Assembly: GCA_041906145.1 (NCBI GenBank) | Contig: JAYRJU010000001.1 | Span: forward strand, 1,302,001 to 1,366,000 | DNA: 64,000 bases | Origin: SHVO01 sp041906145 | GTDB lineage: Bacteria; Pseudomonadota; Alphaproteobacteria; Rhodospirillales; Rhodospirillaceae | Reading direction: 5' to 3' | Shown here: piece after piece, positions 50,707-57,352 of the stretch | How the letters are laid out: each line of letters starts with the position of its first letter | Position numbering within the stretch: the first letter of the stretch is position 1 | The notes under the pieces: model-generated | Databases searched by the model: none | The model's input: only the letters and a program-made list of their open reading frames with translations | Told to the model about the DNA's origin: nothing | Translations under genes and position numbers: made by a program

Positions 50707-50746
50707 GCGGCCCGGAAAAGCCGGAACCGGTTTTCTGTCCGGCCGC
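50707..50746. repeat. Alphaproteobacterial intergenic palindrome, copy B
   Basis: GCGGCC (50707-50712) pairs with GGCCGC (50741-50746); inside, CGGAAAA..ACCGGTTTTC matches copy A at 36310-36332 with the same 6-base spacer. Like copy A it lies between two convergent genes. Confidence 0.75.
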
Positions 50747-50763
50747 GCGACCAAACAAACAGT

Positions 50764-51843
50764 CTAGACGTCGTAGTCCAAGACAACCTTATCCGAGACC
50801 GGGAACGCCTGGCAGGTGAGCACGAAGCCCTGCGCGAGGTCCTCGGGTGCGAGACCGTAGTTGGTCTTCATCTGCACTTCGCCCTCGATCACCTTCGCCT
50901 TGCAGGTGGCGCACACGCCCGCCTTGCACGCGAAGGGCGCGGGAAGGCCGGCGCTGCGGGCGTTTTCGAGAATGCTGCCCTTGGAGGCGTCGTAAGCCAG
51001 CGTGCGCAGACGGCCGTCGATGCGCACCTGCACCTTCGAGCCTTGCGCCTTCTTTTCCAACGCGGCGACGGACGGATCCTGCACCGGCGCCGGCAGGCCA
51101 TCGGCCGTAAAGCGTTCGATCAGGATTTTTTCGGCCGGAATGCCATGTTTTTTCACCGCTTCTTCGGCGGCGGTCATCATCGGGCCGGGCCCGCAAATGA
51201 ACACCGCATCGAGGGCGCGGTCGCCGACGAGAAGGTTCAAGGCGTCGCTTGCTTTGGAGAGATCGAGGCGGCCGTTGAACAACTCCACTTCGCCTTCTTC
51301 CTCGTCGAGGAAGTGGTACAGCTCGAACCGGGACATGTAGCGGTCCTTCAGGTTCGCGAGCTCTTCCAGGAACATGATCGTGTGGCTGGCGCGGTTGCCG
51401 TAGAACAGCACGAACTCGCTGTCGGGCTCCTCCGCGAGACCGGTCTTCAGCAGTGATAGGATCGGGGTGATGCCCGAGCCGCCCGACATCAGAAGGTAGC
51501 GGCGCTTCTTTGCCTTCTCGAAGGTCCAGGTGAAGCTGCCGTGCGGCGGCATGGCGTCGATGACGTGGCCGGCCTTGATCTCGCGGTTCGCCCAGCTGGA
51601 GAAGCGCCCTTGCGGCACTTCCTTCACCGCGATGCGCAGCTCGTTCTCATGCGGCGCCACGCAAACCGAATAATTGCGGCGCACCTCCTCGCCGTTGATA
51701 TCGACCTTCAGCGTCAGATGTTGGCCGGGGCGGAACTGAAACTTCTCCTTCAGCTCTTCCGGGATCTGAAACAGGATCGACACGGCGTCCGAGGTTTCCC
51801 GGCGCACGTCGGCGATCTTCAGCTGATGGAATCCAACGGACAT
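50764..51843 (-). CDS. paaE: PaaE, reductase of phenylacetyl-CoA epoxidase
   Basis: 359 residues from the ATG at 51843 (MSVGFHQLKIADV); a longer frame beyond it overlaps paaD and is false. FAD domain with RRNYSVC, NAD domain with LLMSGGSGITPILSLL and FICGPGPMMTAAEEA, and a C-terminal plant-type [2Fe-2S] ferredoxin domain (CKAGVCATCKAKVIEGEV.., later LTCQ). It moves electrons from NADPH to the PaaA di-iron site. Last gene of the paaABCDE operon, 10 bases after paaD. Confidence 0.95.
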   Translation of the reverse strand: MSVGFHQLKIADVRRETSDAVSILFQIPEELKEKFQFRPGQHLTLKVDINGEEVRRNYSVCVAPHENELRIAVKEVPQGRFSSWANREIKAGHVIDAMPPHGSFTWTFEKAKKRRYLLMSGGSGITPILSLLKTGLAEEPDSEFVLFYGNRASHTIMFLEELANLKDRYMSRFELYHFLDEEEGEVELFNGRLDLSKASDALNLLVGDRALDAVFICGPGPMMTAAEEAVKKHGIPAEKILIERFTADGLPAPVQDPSVAALEKKAQGSKVQVRIDGRLRTLAYDASKGSILENARSAGLPAPFACKAGVCATCKAKVIEGEVQMKTNYGLAPEDLAQGFVLTCQAFPVSDKVVLDYDV

Positions 51844-51853
51844 CGTTTCTCTC

Positions 51854-52327
51854 TTAGTGACACTTGAAACGGTCGAACGGCTCGCGGCAGGTTTCGCACT
51901 GCCAGAGGGCTTTACACGGGGTCGAACCGAAGCGGCTGACCTCGCGGGTCTTGATCGAACCACAGCGCGGACACGTCGCCGGCTGGGCATTCTTAAGCCC
52001 CGGCGCGCCGCTGCCCTTAGGTGGGGGCGCGATGCCGTAGGCCTGGAGTTTCTGACGCCCCGCTTCCGTGATCCAGTCGGTGGTCCATGGCGGCGATAGC
52101 GCAACTTCAATCTTCACATCGCTCAGCGCCGCGTCGTCCAGCGCCTTGCGGATATCGGACATAATGACCTGCGTCGCCGGACAACCGCTGTATGTCGTGG
52201 TGATCACCACGCTCTTCGGGTCTTCCTTCACGCCCCGCACGATCCCCAGATCGACCACCGAAACCACCGGGATTTCAGGGTCCGCGACGTGGGACAGCAC
52301 ATCCATGACGCGTTCGCGCCAGTTCAT
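51854..52327 (-). CDS. paaD: PaaD, SUF/MIP18-type assembly protein of the epoxidase
   Basis: 157 residues from the ATG at 52327. The DUF59/MIP18-like part (VADPEIPVVSVVDLGIVRGV, TTTYSGCPATQVIMSDIRKAL) is followed by a Cys-rich C-terminal segment (CPRCGS.., PCKALWQCETCREPFDRFKC) as in known PaaD. It probably helps iron-sulfur or di-iron centre maturation of the PaaABCE complex. It starts 4 bases after the paaC stop. Confidence 0.95.
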   Translation of the reverse strand: MNWRERVMDVLSHVADPEIPVVSVVDLGIVRGVKEDPKSVVITTTYSGCPATQVIMSDIRKALDDAALSDVKIEVALSPPWTTDWITEAGRQKLQAYGIAPPPKGSGAPGLKNAQPATCPRCGSIKTREVSRFGSTPCKALWQCETCREPFDRFKCH

Positions 52328-52331
52328 CGGC

Positions 52332-53090
52332 TCACCATACCGCGTCGGGATAGGCTCGCGGCAGGAACTGCATCTCCGCAAGCAAATGCCCGAGATGTTC
52401 GGAATGTTGTCCCCGGCGCCCGCCCGTGACGGGCCGCGGGTATTTCGGCAATGCGAGCGTGGCTTCGGCGAAAGTCGCGGCCAGCGTCGCATCGAACGAC
52501 GCGCGCAGCTTCGCCGGATCGACCGCGACGCCGGCGCGGATCAGCGCGGCGTCCGCGGGTTCGGCCATGAACAATTCTTCGACGAAGCGCCAGCACCACT
52601 CGAAACCGTCATTCACGCGCTCATGGCTCTCTTCGGTGCCGTCGCCAAGACGGATCACCCACTCGGCCGCGAGTTCGGCGTGATAGATCGTTTCCTTGAG
52701 CGCCTTGGCCGCGATTTCCGCCAGGCGCCGGTCGGTCGACTGGGCAAGTTCTTGGTAAAGCGCGCGCTGATAGGTCGAGAAAATGAACTGACGCGCGATC
52801 GTGCGCCCGAAGTCGCCGTTGGGCTGTTCGACCAGCAGCGAATTGCGAAACTTGGTGACGTCGCGGTGGAACGCGAGCTTGTCGGCGTCGTGCCCCTTGC
52901 CCTCGATTTCCGAGGCATAGGTCAAGAACAGCATCGCTTGACCGATCAGATCAAGCGCGACGTTCGCGAGCGACAGGTCGGTTTCCAGGGCCGGCGCATG
53001 GCCGCACCATTCGCCGAGGCGCTGGGCAAGGATGAGCGCGTCATCGCCGAGCCGCAGTGTGTAATCGAAAAGGGCTTCGTTGGCCGTCAT
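52332..53090 (-). CDS. paaC: PaaC, structural subunit of phenylacetyl-CoA epoxidase
   Basis: 252 residues, ferritin-like four-helix protein: FDYTLRLGDDALILAQRLGEWCGHAP, LALDLIGQAM-like ANVALDLIGQAMLFLTYAS, FRNSLLVEQPNGDFGRTIARQF, TIYHAELAAEWVIRLGDGTEESH. It pairs with PaaA to form the catalytic heterodimer but does not hold the active di-iron site. It follows paaB by 14 bases. Confidence 0.95.
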   Translation of the reverse strand: MTANEALFDYTLRLGDDALILAQRLGEWCGHAPALETDLSLANVALDLIGQAMLFLTYASEIEGKGHDADKLAFHRDVTKFRNSLLVEQPNGDFGRTIARQFIFSTYQRALYQELAQSTDRRLAEIAAKALKETIYHAELAAEWVIRLGDGTEESHERVNDGFEWCWRFVEELFMAEPADAALIRAGVAVDPAKLRASFDATLAATFAEATLALPKYPRPVTGGRRGQHSEHLGHLLAEMQFLPRAYPDAVW

Positions 53091-53104
53091 AAACTTTAAG
53101 CGGG

Positions 53105-53398
53105 CTAGATGTGTTTAATGTGGTCGGGAACCACATAGAACGTCGGGTGACGATAAACCTTCGATTCCGCCGGTTCGAAGATCGGGCCGGCATCCGCCGG
53201 ATCCGAAGCCGCGATGTCCGAGGAACGGATCACCCAAATGCTCACGCCTTCCATGCGGCGCGTGTAGGTGTCGCGTGCGTGGCGCAGGGCGATCTCGGCG
53301 TCAGGCGCGTGCACGGAGCCGGCGTGACGGTGCGACAGGCCGTGCTTCGCGCGGATGAACACTTCCCACAACGGCCACTCATTCTTCTCGTTAGCCAT
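53105..53398 (-). CDS. paaB: PaaB, small subunit of phenylacetyl-CoA epoxidase
   Basis: 97 residues from the ATG at 53398 (MANEKNEWPLWEVFIRAKHGLSHRHAGSVHAPD). The sequence LRHARDTYTRRMEGVSIWVIRSSDI is typical of PaaB. It bridges PaaAC dimers in the multicomponent epoxidase. The start overlaps the end of paaA by 8 bases. Confidence 0.95.
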   Translation of the reverse strand: MANEKNEWPLWEVFIRAKHGLSHRHAGSVHAPDAEIALRHARDTYTRRMEGVSIWVIRSSDIAASDPADAGPIFEPAESKVYRHPTFYVVPDHIKHI

Positions 53399-54395
53399 TG
53401 ACGACTTCCTTCTGTCTGCGCGCGGCTTGCTTGGCGGCATGGGCCAGCGCGGCTTCGCGCACCCAGGCGCCCTTATCCCAAGCTTCCGTGCGCGCCTTCA
53501 TGCGTTCCTTGGCGACAGGGCCTTCACCCTTCACAACCGCCCAGAACTCATCCCAATCGATAGCGCCGTAGTCGTACTGACCGCGTGCTTCGTTCCACTT
53601 GAGGTCTTTATCCGGCACCGTGAGGCCGATGGACTCGGCCTGCGGAACGGTCACGTCCACGAACTTCTGGCGCAGCTCGTCATTAGTTTCGCGCTTGATG
53701 CGCCAACGCACCGACTGCGCCGTGTTCGGCGAATTCTCGTCTGGCGGACCGAACATCATGATCGCCGGCCACCACCAGCGGTTCATCGCGTCCTGCGCCA
53801 TCGCCTTTTGTTCCGGCGTGCCGGCGGCCATCTGCATCATGATTTCGAAGCCCTGACGCTGATGGAAGCTTTCCTCTTTGCACACCCGCACCATGGCGCG
53901 GGCGTAAGGCCCATAAGACGTCCGCTGCAGCGGCACCTGATTCATGATCGCCGCGCCGTCCACCAGCCAGCCGATGGCGCCGATATCGGCCCAGCTGAGG
54001 GTGGGGTAATTGAAGATCGTCGAATACTTGGCTTTACCCGAGTGCAGCGCTTCGATCATTTCGTCACGGCTGGTGCCCAGCGTTTCGGCGGCGGAATAGA
54101 GATAGAGACCGTGGCCGCCTTCGTCTTGCACCTTCGCCAGCAGCACCGCCTTGCGGCGCAGCGACGGGGCGCGAGTGATCCAGTTGCCTTCGGGGAGCAT
54201 GCCGACGACTTCCGAGTGGGCATGCTGCGAAATCTGACGGATGAGGGTCTTACGGTAGGCCTCGGGCATCCAGTCCTTCGGCTCGATGAACTCGTCGTTC
54301 GCCACGCGCGCTTCGAAAGCTTCGAGAAGCTCCGGCGGTTCGGCGGCGGACGGACCCTGACGGGTCGGGTTCTTGCTCATCTCGGTGGTGTACAT
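53391..54395 (-). CDS. paaA: PaaA, catalytic subunit of phenylacetyl-CoA 1,2-epoxidase
   Basis: 334 residues. The di-iron ligand motifs are LAKVQDEGGHGLYLY (E..H) and RVCKEESFHQRQGFEIM (EE..H). MPEAYRKTLIRQISQHAHSEVVGMLPEGNWI and WWWPAIMMFGPPDE are strongly conserved in PaaA. It epoxidises the ring of phenylacetyl-CoA using O2. First gene of paaABCDE; its promoter carries a GACCG-type operator at the -35 region. Confidence 0.97.
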   Translation of the reverse strand: MYTTEMSKNPTRQGPSAAEPPELLEAFEARVANDEFIEPKDWMPEAYRKTLIRQISQHAHSEVVGMLPEGNWITRAPSLRRKAVLLAKVQDEGGHGLYLYSAAETLGTSRDEMIEALHSGKAKYSTIFNYPTLSWADIGAIGWLVDGAAIMNQVPLQRTSYGPYARAMVRVCKEESFHQRQGFEIMMQMAAGTPEQKAMAQDAMNRWWWPAIMMFGPPDENSPNTAQSVRWRIKRETNDELRQKFVDVTVPQAESIGLTVPDKDLKWNEARGQYDYGAIDWDEFWAVVKGEGPVAKERMKARTEAWDKGAWVREAALAHAAKQAARRQKEVVNG

Positions 54396-54425
54396 GGGCG
54401 TTTCCTAGAACGAGAATCGTATCGG

Positions 54426-54455
54426 ACTATAATAATAAACCGAACAGACGGTCAA
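54426..54455 (-). promoter_or_regulatory. paaA promoter with GACCG operator
   Basis: On the minus strand TTGACC (54455-54450) and TATAGT (54431-54426) are 18 bases apart. The sequence GACCGTCTGTTCGGTTTAT (54453-54435) overlaps this promoter, and ACCG..CGGT in it forms a dyad. It is the minus-strand relative of the motif at 56465. A TetR (PaaR-like) repressor bound here would block transcription. Confidence 0.6.
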
Positions 54456-54499
54456 TTAATTCCCCGCATCTTTCCGATGGGCCGCCATCTTAAGCTCAT

Positions 54500-54524
54500 C
54501 CCCCGGACGGGCAACGTCCGAGGG
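54500..54524 (-). terminator. Hairpin after paaJ, weak terminator candidate
   Basis: CGGACG (54504-54509) pairs with CGTCCG (54515-54520), flanked by C and G runs. It lies between the end of paaJ and the paaA promoter. No T run on the minus strand, so the call is weak. Confidence 0.35.
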
Positions 54525-54580
54525 TGGACCTATCAAGCAAAAACCGGCAGCAAATTCAATAACTTAAAAGTCGTCCCCGC

Positions 54581-55783
54581 TTAAGGTTTCGCCAGCAGGA
54601 CCGCGATTCCCTGGCCAACCCCGATGCACATTGTACATAGAGCGTAATTCCCGCTTCTAGCCTGCATTTCAAGGCTGGCGGTCAGGGCGAGTCGCGCGCC
54701 CGACATGCCCAAAGGATGGCCCAAAGCGATGGCGCCGCCGTTCGGGTTCACATTCTCCGCATCGTCCGCGATGCCGAGTTCGCGCAAGACCGCGAGGCCC
54801 TGCGCGGCGAAGGCTTCGTTGAGTTCGATGACCGCGAGGTCGGGAATAGCCACGCCATTGCGCGCCAGCACCTTCTGCGTCGCCGGCGCCGGACCCATGC
54901 CCATGATGCGCGGCGGCACGCCCGCGACGGCGCCGCCCACGACCCGCGCGATCGGGTTCAGGTTGTACTTCTTCACGGCTCTTTCGCTGGCGATGATCAG
55001 CGCGGCCGCGCCGTCGTTGACGCCGCTGGCGTTGCCCGCGGTGATCGTGCCGCCCTCGCGCACGATGGGCTTGAGCTTGCCAAGGGCTTCAACGCTGGTC
55101 GCGCGCGGATGCTCGTCCTTATCCACGACGATCGGATCGCCCTTCGCCGGTTTGATTGTGACAGCGACGATCTCTTTGGCGAGACGGCCGTTGGCTTGGG
55201 CTTTCGAGGCCTTCTCCTGGCTGCGTACGGCGAACTTATCCTGGTCGATGCGCGAAACCTTGTAGTCTTGCGCCACGTTTTCCGCAGTTTCCGGCATGGA
55301 ATCGATGCCGAACCGCGCCTTCATTAGCGGGTTCACGAAGCGCCAGCCGATGGTGGTATCGAAGATCTGCGCATCGCGGCTAAAGGCTGTATTCGCCTTG
55401 CCCATCACGAACGGCGCGCGGGTCATGCTTTCGACACCGCCGGCGATCATCAGATCGGCTTCACCGGTCTTGATCGCGCGCGCGGCCATCGCCACCGCAT
55501 CCAACCCAGAACCGCACAGGCGGTTGATGGTCGTCCCCGGCACGCCATCGCCAATCCCGGAAAGCAGCGCGGCCATGCGCGCAACGTTGCGGTTGTCTTC
55601 GCCGGCCTGGTTCGCGCAGCCGAGGATGATGTCGTCCACCGCGGCGAAATCGAGCTGCGGGTTGCGCACCTTCAGTTCCGCCAGCACCTTCGCCGCCAGA
55701 TCGTCCGGGCGCACGTTGGCCAAACTGCCGCTATAGCGCCCGATGGGCGTGCGGATGCCGTCACAGATGAAAGCTTCAGCCAT
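54581..55783 (-). CDS. paaJ: PaaJ, 3-oxoadipyl-CoA / 3-oxo-5,6-dehydrosuberyl-CoA thiolase
   Basis: 400 residues from the ATG at 55783, with GAGGAGT upstream inside the end of paaI; longer frames overlap paaI. Thiolase active site Cys in NRLCGSGLDAVAMAARAIKTGEADLMIAGG, His in NEAFAAQGLAVL and GGAIALGHPLGMSGAR, second Cys in YALCTMCIGVGQG. It carries out the two thiolytic steps that yield acetyl-CoA and succinyl-CoA in the phenylacetate pathway. By sequence alone it could be a general 3-oxoadipyl-CoA thiolase (PcaF); the place in the island favours PaaJ. Confidence 0.93.
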   Translation of the reverse strand: MAEAFICDGIRTPIGRYSGSLANVRPDDLAAKVLAELKVRNPQLDFAAVDDIILGCANQAGEDNRNVARMAALLSGIGDGVPGTTINRLCGSGLDAVAMAARAIKTGEADLMIAGGVESMTRAPFVMGKANTAFSRDAQIFDTTIGWRFVNPLMKARFGIDSMPETAENVAQDYKVSRIDQDKFAVRSQEKASKAQANGRLAKEIVAVTIKPAKGDPIVVDKDEHPRATSVEALGKLKPIVREGGTITAGNASGVNDGAAALIIASERAVKKYNLNPIARVVGGAVAGVPPRIMGMGPAPATQKVLARNGVAIPDLAVIELNEAFAAQGLAVLRELGIADDAENVNPNGGAIALGHPLGMSGARLALTASLEMQARSGNYALCTMCIGVGQGIAVLLAKP

Positions 55784-55788
55784 TCTCG

Positions 55789-56217
55789 TTACTCCTCGAC
55801 TATGGCCCCGCCGACAGTGCGGGATTGTCCTTGAAATTGCGCGACAATGCGGCCGTCGCCGCCGCGCACGGTGATTGAATAGACGCCGCTGCGGCCCATG
55901 AGCGCGATTTCCCGCGCTTCGGCTTCCAGGCGCTCGCCGTTCTGCACGGGCGAGGTGAATACAATCGACGCGCTCTGCGCCACCGTCGCCTGGTTGCGCG
56001 AATTGCACGCATAGGCAAAGGCCGTATCGGCAAGCGCGAAAATATGACCTCCATGGGCGATCTTGTGGCTGTTCAGCATCACATCGCTCACGGTCATGGA
56101 GATCTTGCTGTAACCGACGTCGGCGTCTTCGATCTGTACGCCCCAGGCGGGGCCCGTTCCTTCGCCCTTCAACATCGTTTCGGCGATGCGTCGTGCCAGT
56201 GTGCGACTGTCGGACAT
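55789..56217 (-). CDS. paaI: PaaI, hot-dog thioesterase
   Basis: 142 residues. HGGHIFALADTAFAYACNS matches the PaaI active region, with the catalytic Asp at residue 64. SASIVFTSPVQNGERLEAEA and GVYSITVRGGDGRIVAQFQG complete the fold. It hydrolyses ring-derived CoA esters to free trapped CoA. The stop is 5 bases before the paaJ start, whose ribosome site overlaps the end of paaI; the two are one operon. Upstream lies the twin hairpin region. Confidence 0.95.
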   Translation of the reverse strand: MSDSRTLARRIAETMLKGEGTGPAWGVQIEDADVGYSKISMTVSDVMLNSHKIAHGGHIFALADTAFAYACNSRNQATVAQSASIVFTSPVQNGERLEAEAREIALMGRSGVYSITVRGGDGRIVAQFQGQSRTVGGAIVEE

Positions 56218-56249
56218 TCGATTATTGCCTTGTGAAAGAGGCAGACAGG

Positions 56250-56326
56250 CTAGCGCGGCGGATTTGAAGTTCCTAGGTAACTGCTGCTTCCACCGGTAGG
56301 AACTTCAAATCCATAAGTCGCGCTAG
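56250..56326. repeat. Large hairpin 1 of a pair in the paaI-paaG gap
   Basis: Inner stem GGATTTGAAGTTCCTA (56260-56275) pairs perfectly with TAGGAACTTCAAATCC (56297-56312) over a 21-base loop. Outer stem CTAGCGCG (56250-56257) pairs with CGCGCTAG (56319-56326). Internal loops are 2 and 6 bases. It starts 33 bases from the paaI start codon. Confidence 0.85.
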
Positions 56327-56339
56327 AATTAATAATCAT

Positions 56340-56412
56340 AGCGTCGCTAATCATTCCAAAATTCGCATAGCTGCCCGCCGCAAACGCGTGCGAATTTTGG
56401 AATGGCGACGCT
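56340..56412. repeat. Large hairpin 2 of the pair in the paaI-paaG gap
   Basis: Inner stem CATTCCAAAATTCGCA (56352-56367) pairs perfectly with TGCGAATTTTGGAATG (56389-56404), again 16 pairs and a 21-base loop. Outer stem AGCGTCGC (56340-56347) pairs with GCGACGCT (56405-56412), 8 pairs, with a 4-base bulge on one side. Stem sequences are unrelated to hairpin 1, but the layout 8/16/21 is the same; 13 AT-rich bases separate the two. Confidence 0.85.
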
Positions 56413-56464
56413 GTGCAATTTGCGCTTATTTAAGCCACCGAAATCGCCTTGCCAATAATAATCC

Positions 56465-56483
56465 GACCGGCCATTCTGCTAAT
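56465..56483 (+). promoter_or_regulatory. Shared promoter motif upstream of paaG
   Basis: GACCGGCCATTCTGCTAAT, 17 bases before the paaG ATG. ATTCTGCTAAT is identical to that of receptor 2 at 12895-12905. Probable PaaR-like operator overlapping a promoter. Confidence 0.6.
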
Positions 56484-56500
56484 TCTCCAGGAGGGCGCCC

Positions 56501-57292
56501 ATGCAATTTGAAACCATCATTTTTTCGATCGAGGATGGTGTCGCGCGCCTCACGCTCAACAGGCCCGACCGTCTCAACAGCTTCACTGTGCAGATGCATA
56601 AGGAAGTCGCGGCCGCGTTGACCGAAGTTGAAAACAATAAAGACGCGCGTGTGCTGGTGCTGACGGGCGCCGGCCGCGGTTTCTGCGCCGGGCAGGACCT
56701 GAACGACCGCGCCGTGGCGCCGGGCGCCGAACCGGTCGATCTCGGGCACTCGGTCGAAACCTATTACGGGCCGCTCATCAAGCGCCTGTCGAACCTGCGC
56801 ATGCCGGTGATCTGCGCCGTGAACGGCGTAGCCGCCGGCGCCGGCGCGAATATCGCCGTTGCGTGCGATATCGTCATCGCCGCCAAAAGCGCGAAGTTCA
56901 TCGAATCTTTCGCCAACATCGGCCTGATCCCGGATTCCGGCGGTACGTGGCATCTCGCCAAACACGTCGGCCAGGCGCGCGCGCTCGGCATGGCGCTCAC
57001 CGGTGAGCCGATCCCGGCGGAAACCGCCGCGGCCTGGGGTCTTATCTGGAAGTGCGTTGACGACGATAAGCTCGCCGAGGAAGTGAACGCGCTCGCGGCG
57101 AAGTTCGGTCAAGGCCCGACGCGCGGCCTCGCCGCCACCAAGTCGGCAATCCGCGCCGCATGGCTGAAACCGCTCGACGCCGAACTCGACATCGAACGCG
57201 ACCTGATGCGTGAACTTGGACGCAGCCATGACTATCTGGAAGGCGTCAGCGCCTTCATGGAAAAGCGTAAGCCGAAGTTCACAGGCGCTTAA
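56501..57292 (+). CDS. paaG: PaaG, ring-1,2-epoxyphenylacetyl-CoA isomerase
   Basis: 263 residues; CAGGAGG precedes the ATG. Crotonase fold: LTLNRPDRLNSFTVQMHKE, oxyanion-hole GRGFCAGQDLNDR and NGVAAGAGANIAVACDI. GLIPDSGGTWHL puts the catalytic Asp at residue 145, as in PaaG rather than the Glu of common hydratases. It turns the epoxide into the oxepin-CoA. First gene of paaG-paaZ-paaK-paaFH. Confidence 0.95.
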   Translation: MQFETIIFSIEDGVARLTLNRPDRLNSFTVQMHKEVAAALTEVENNKDARVLVLTGAGRGFCAGQDLNDRAVAPGAEPVDLGHSVETYYGPLIKRLSNLRMPVICAVNGVAAGAGANIAVACDIVIAAKSAKFIESFANIGLIPDSGGTWHLAKHVGQARALGMALTGEPIPAETAAAWGLIWKCVDDDKLAEEVNALAAKFGQGPTRGLAATKSAIRAAWLKPLDAELDIERDLMRELGRSHDYLEGVSAFMEKRKPKFTGA

Positions 57293-57352
57293 GCTGCTTC
57301 GCGCGCATCTGTTTTTCCGCGCGCCTAACCTTCAACGATTGGAACGCTGCAC

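Noticed and set aside
50707..50746. PaaR operator near paaE
   Set aside because: It matches the general alphaproteobacterial palindrome found also at 36302 and lies between convergent gene ends, not at a promoter.
53355..54584. A 409-codon plus-strand frame opposite paaA
   Set aside because: paaA and paaB are beyond doubt on the minus strand; the frame is an antisense shadow without motifs.
56250..56412. Integron attC sites or a REPIN
   Set aside because: No integrase or cassette genes and no attC core sites were seen, and the two hairpins do not share sequence as REP pairs would.
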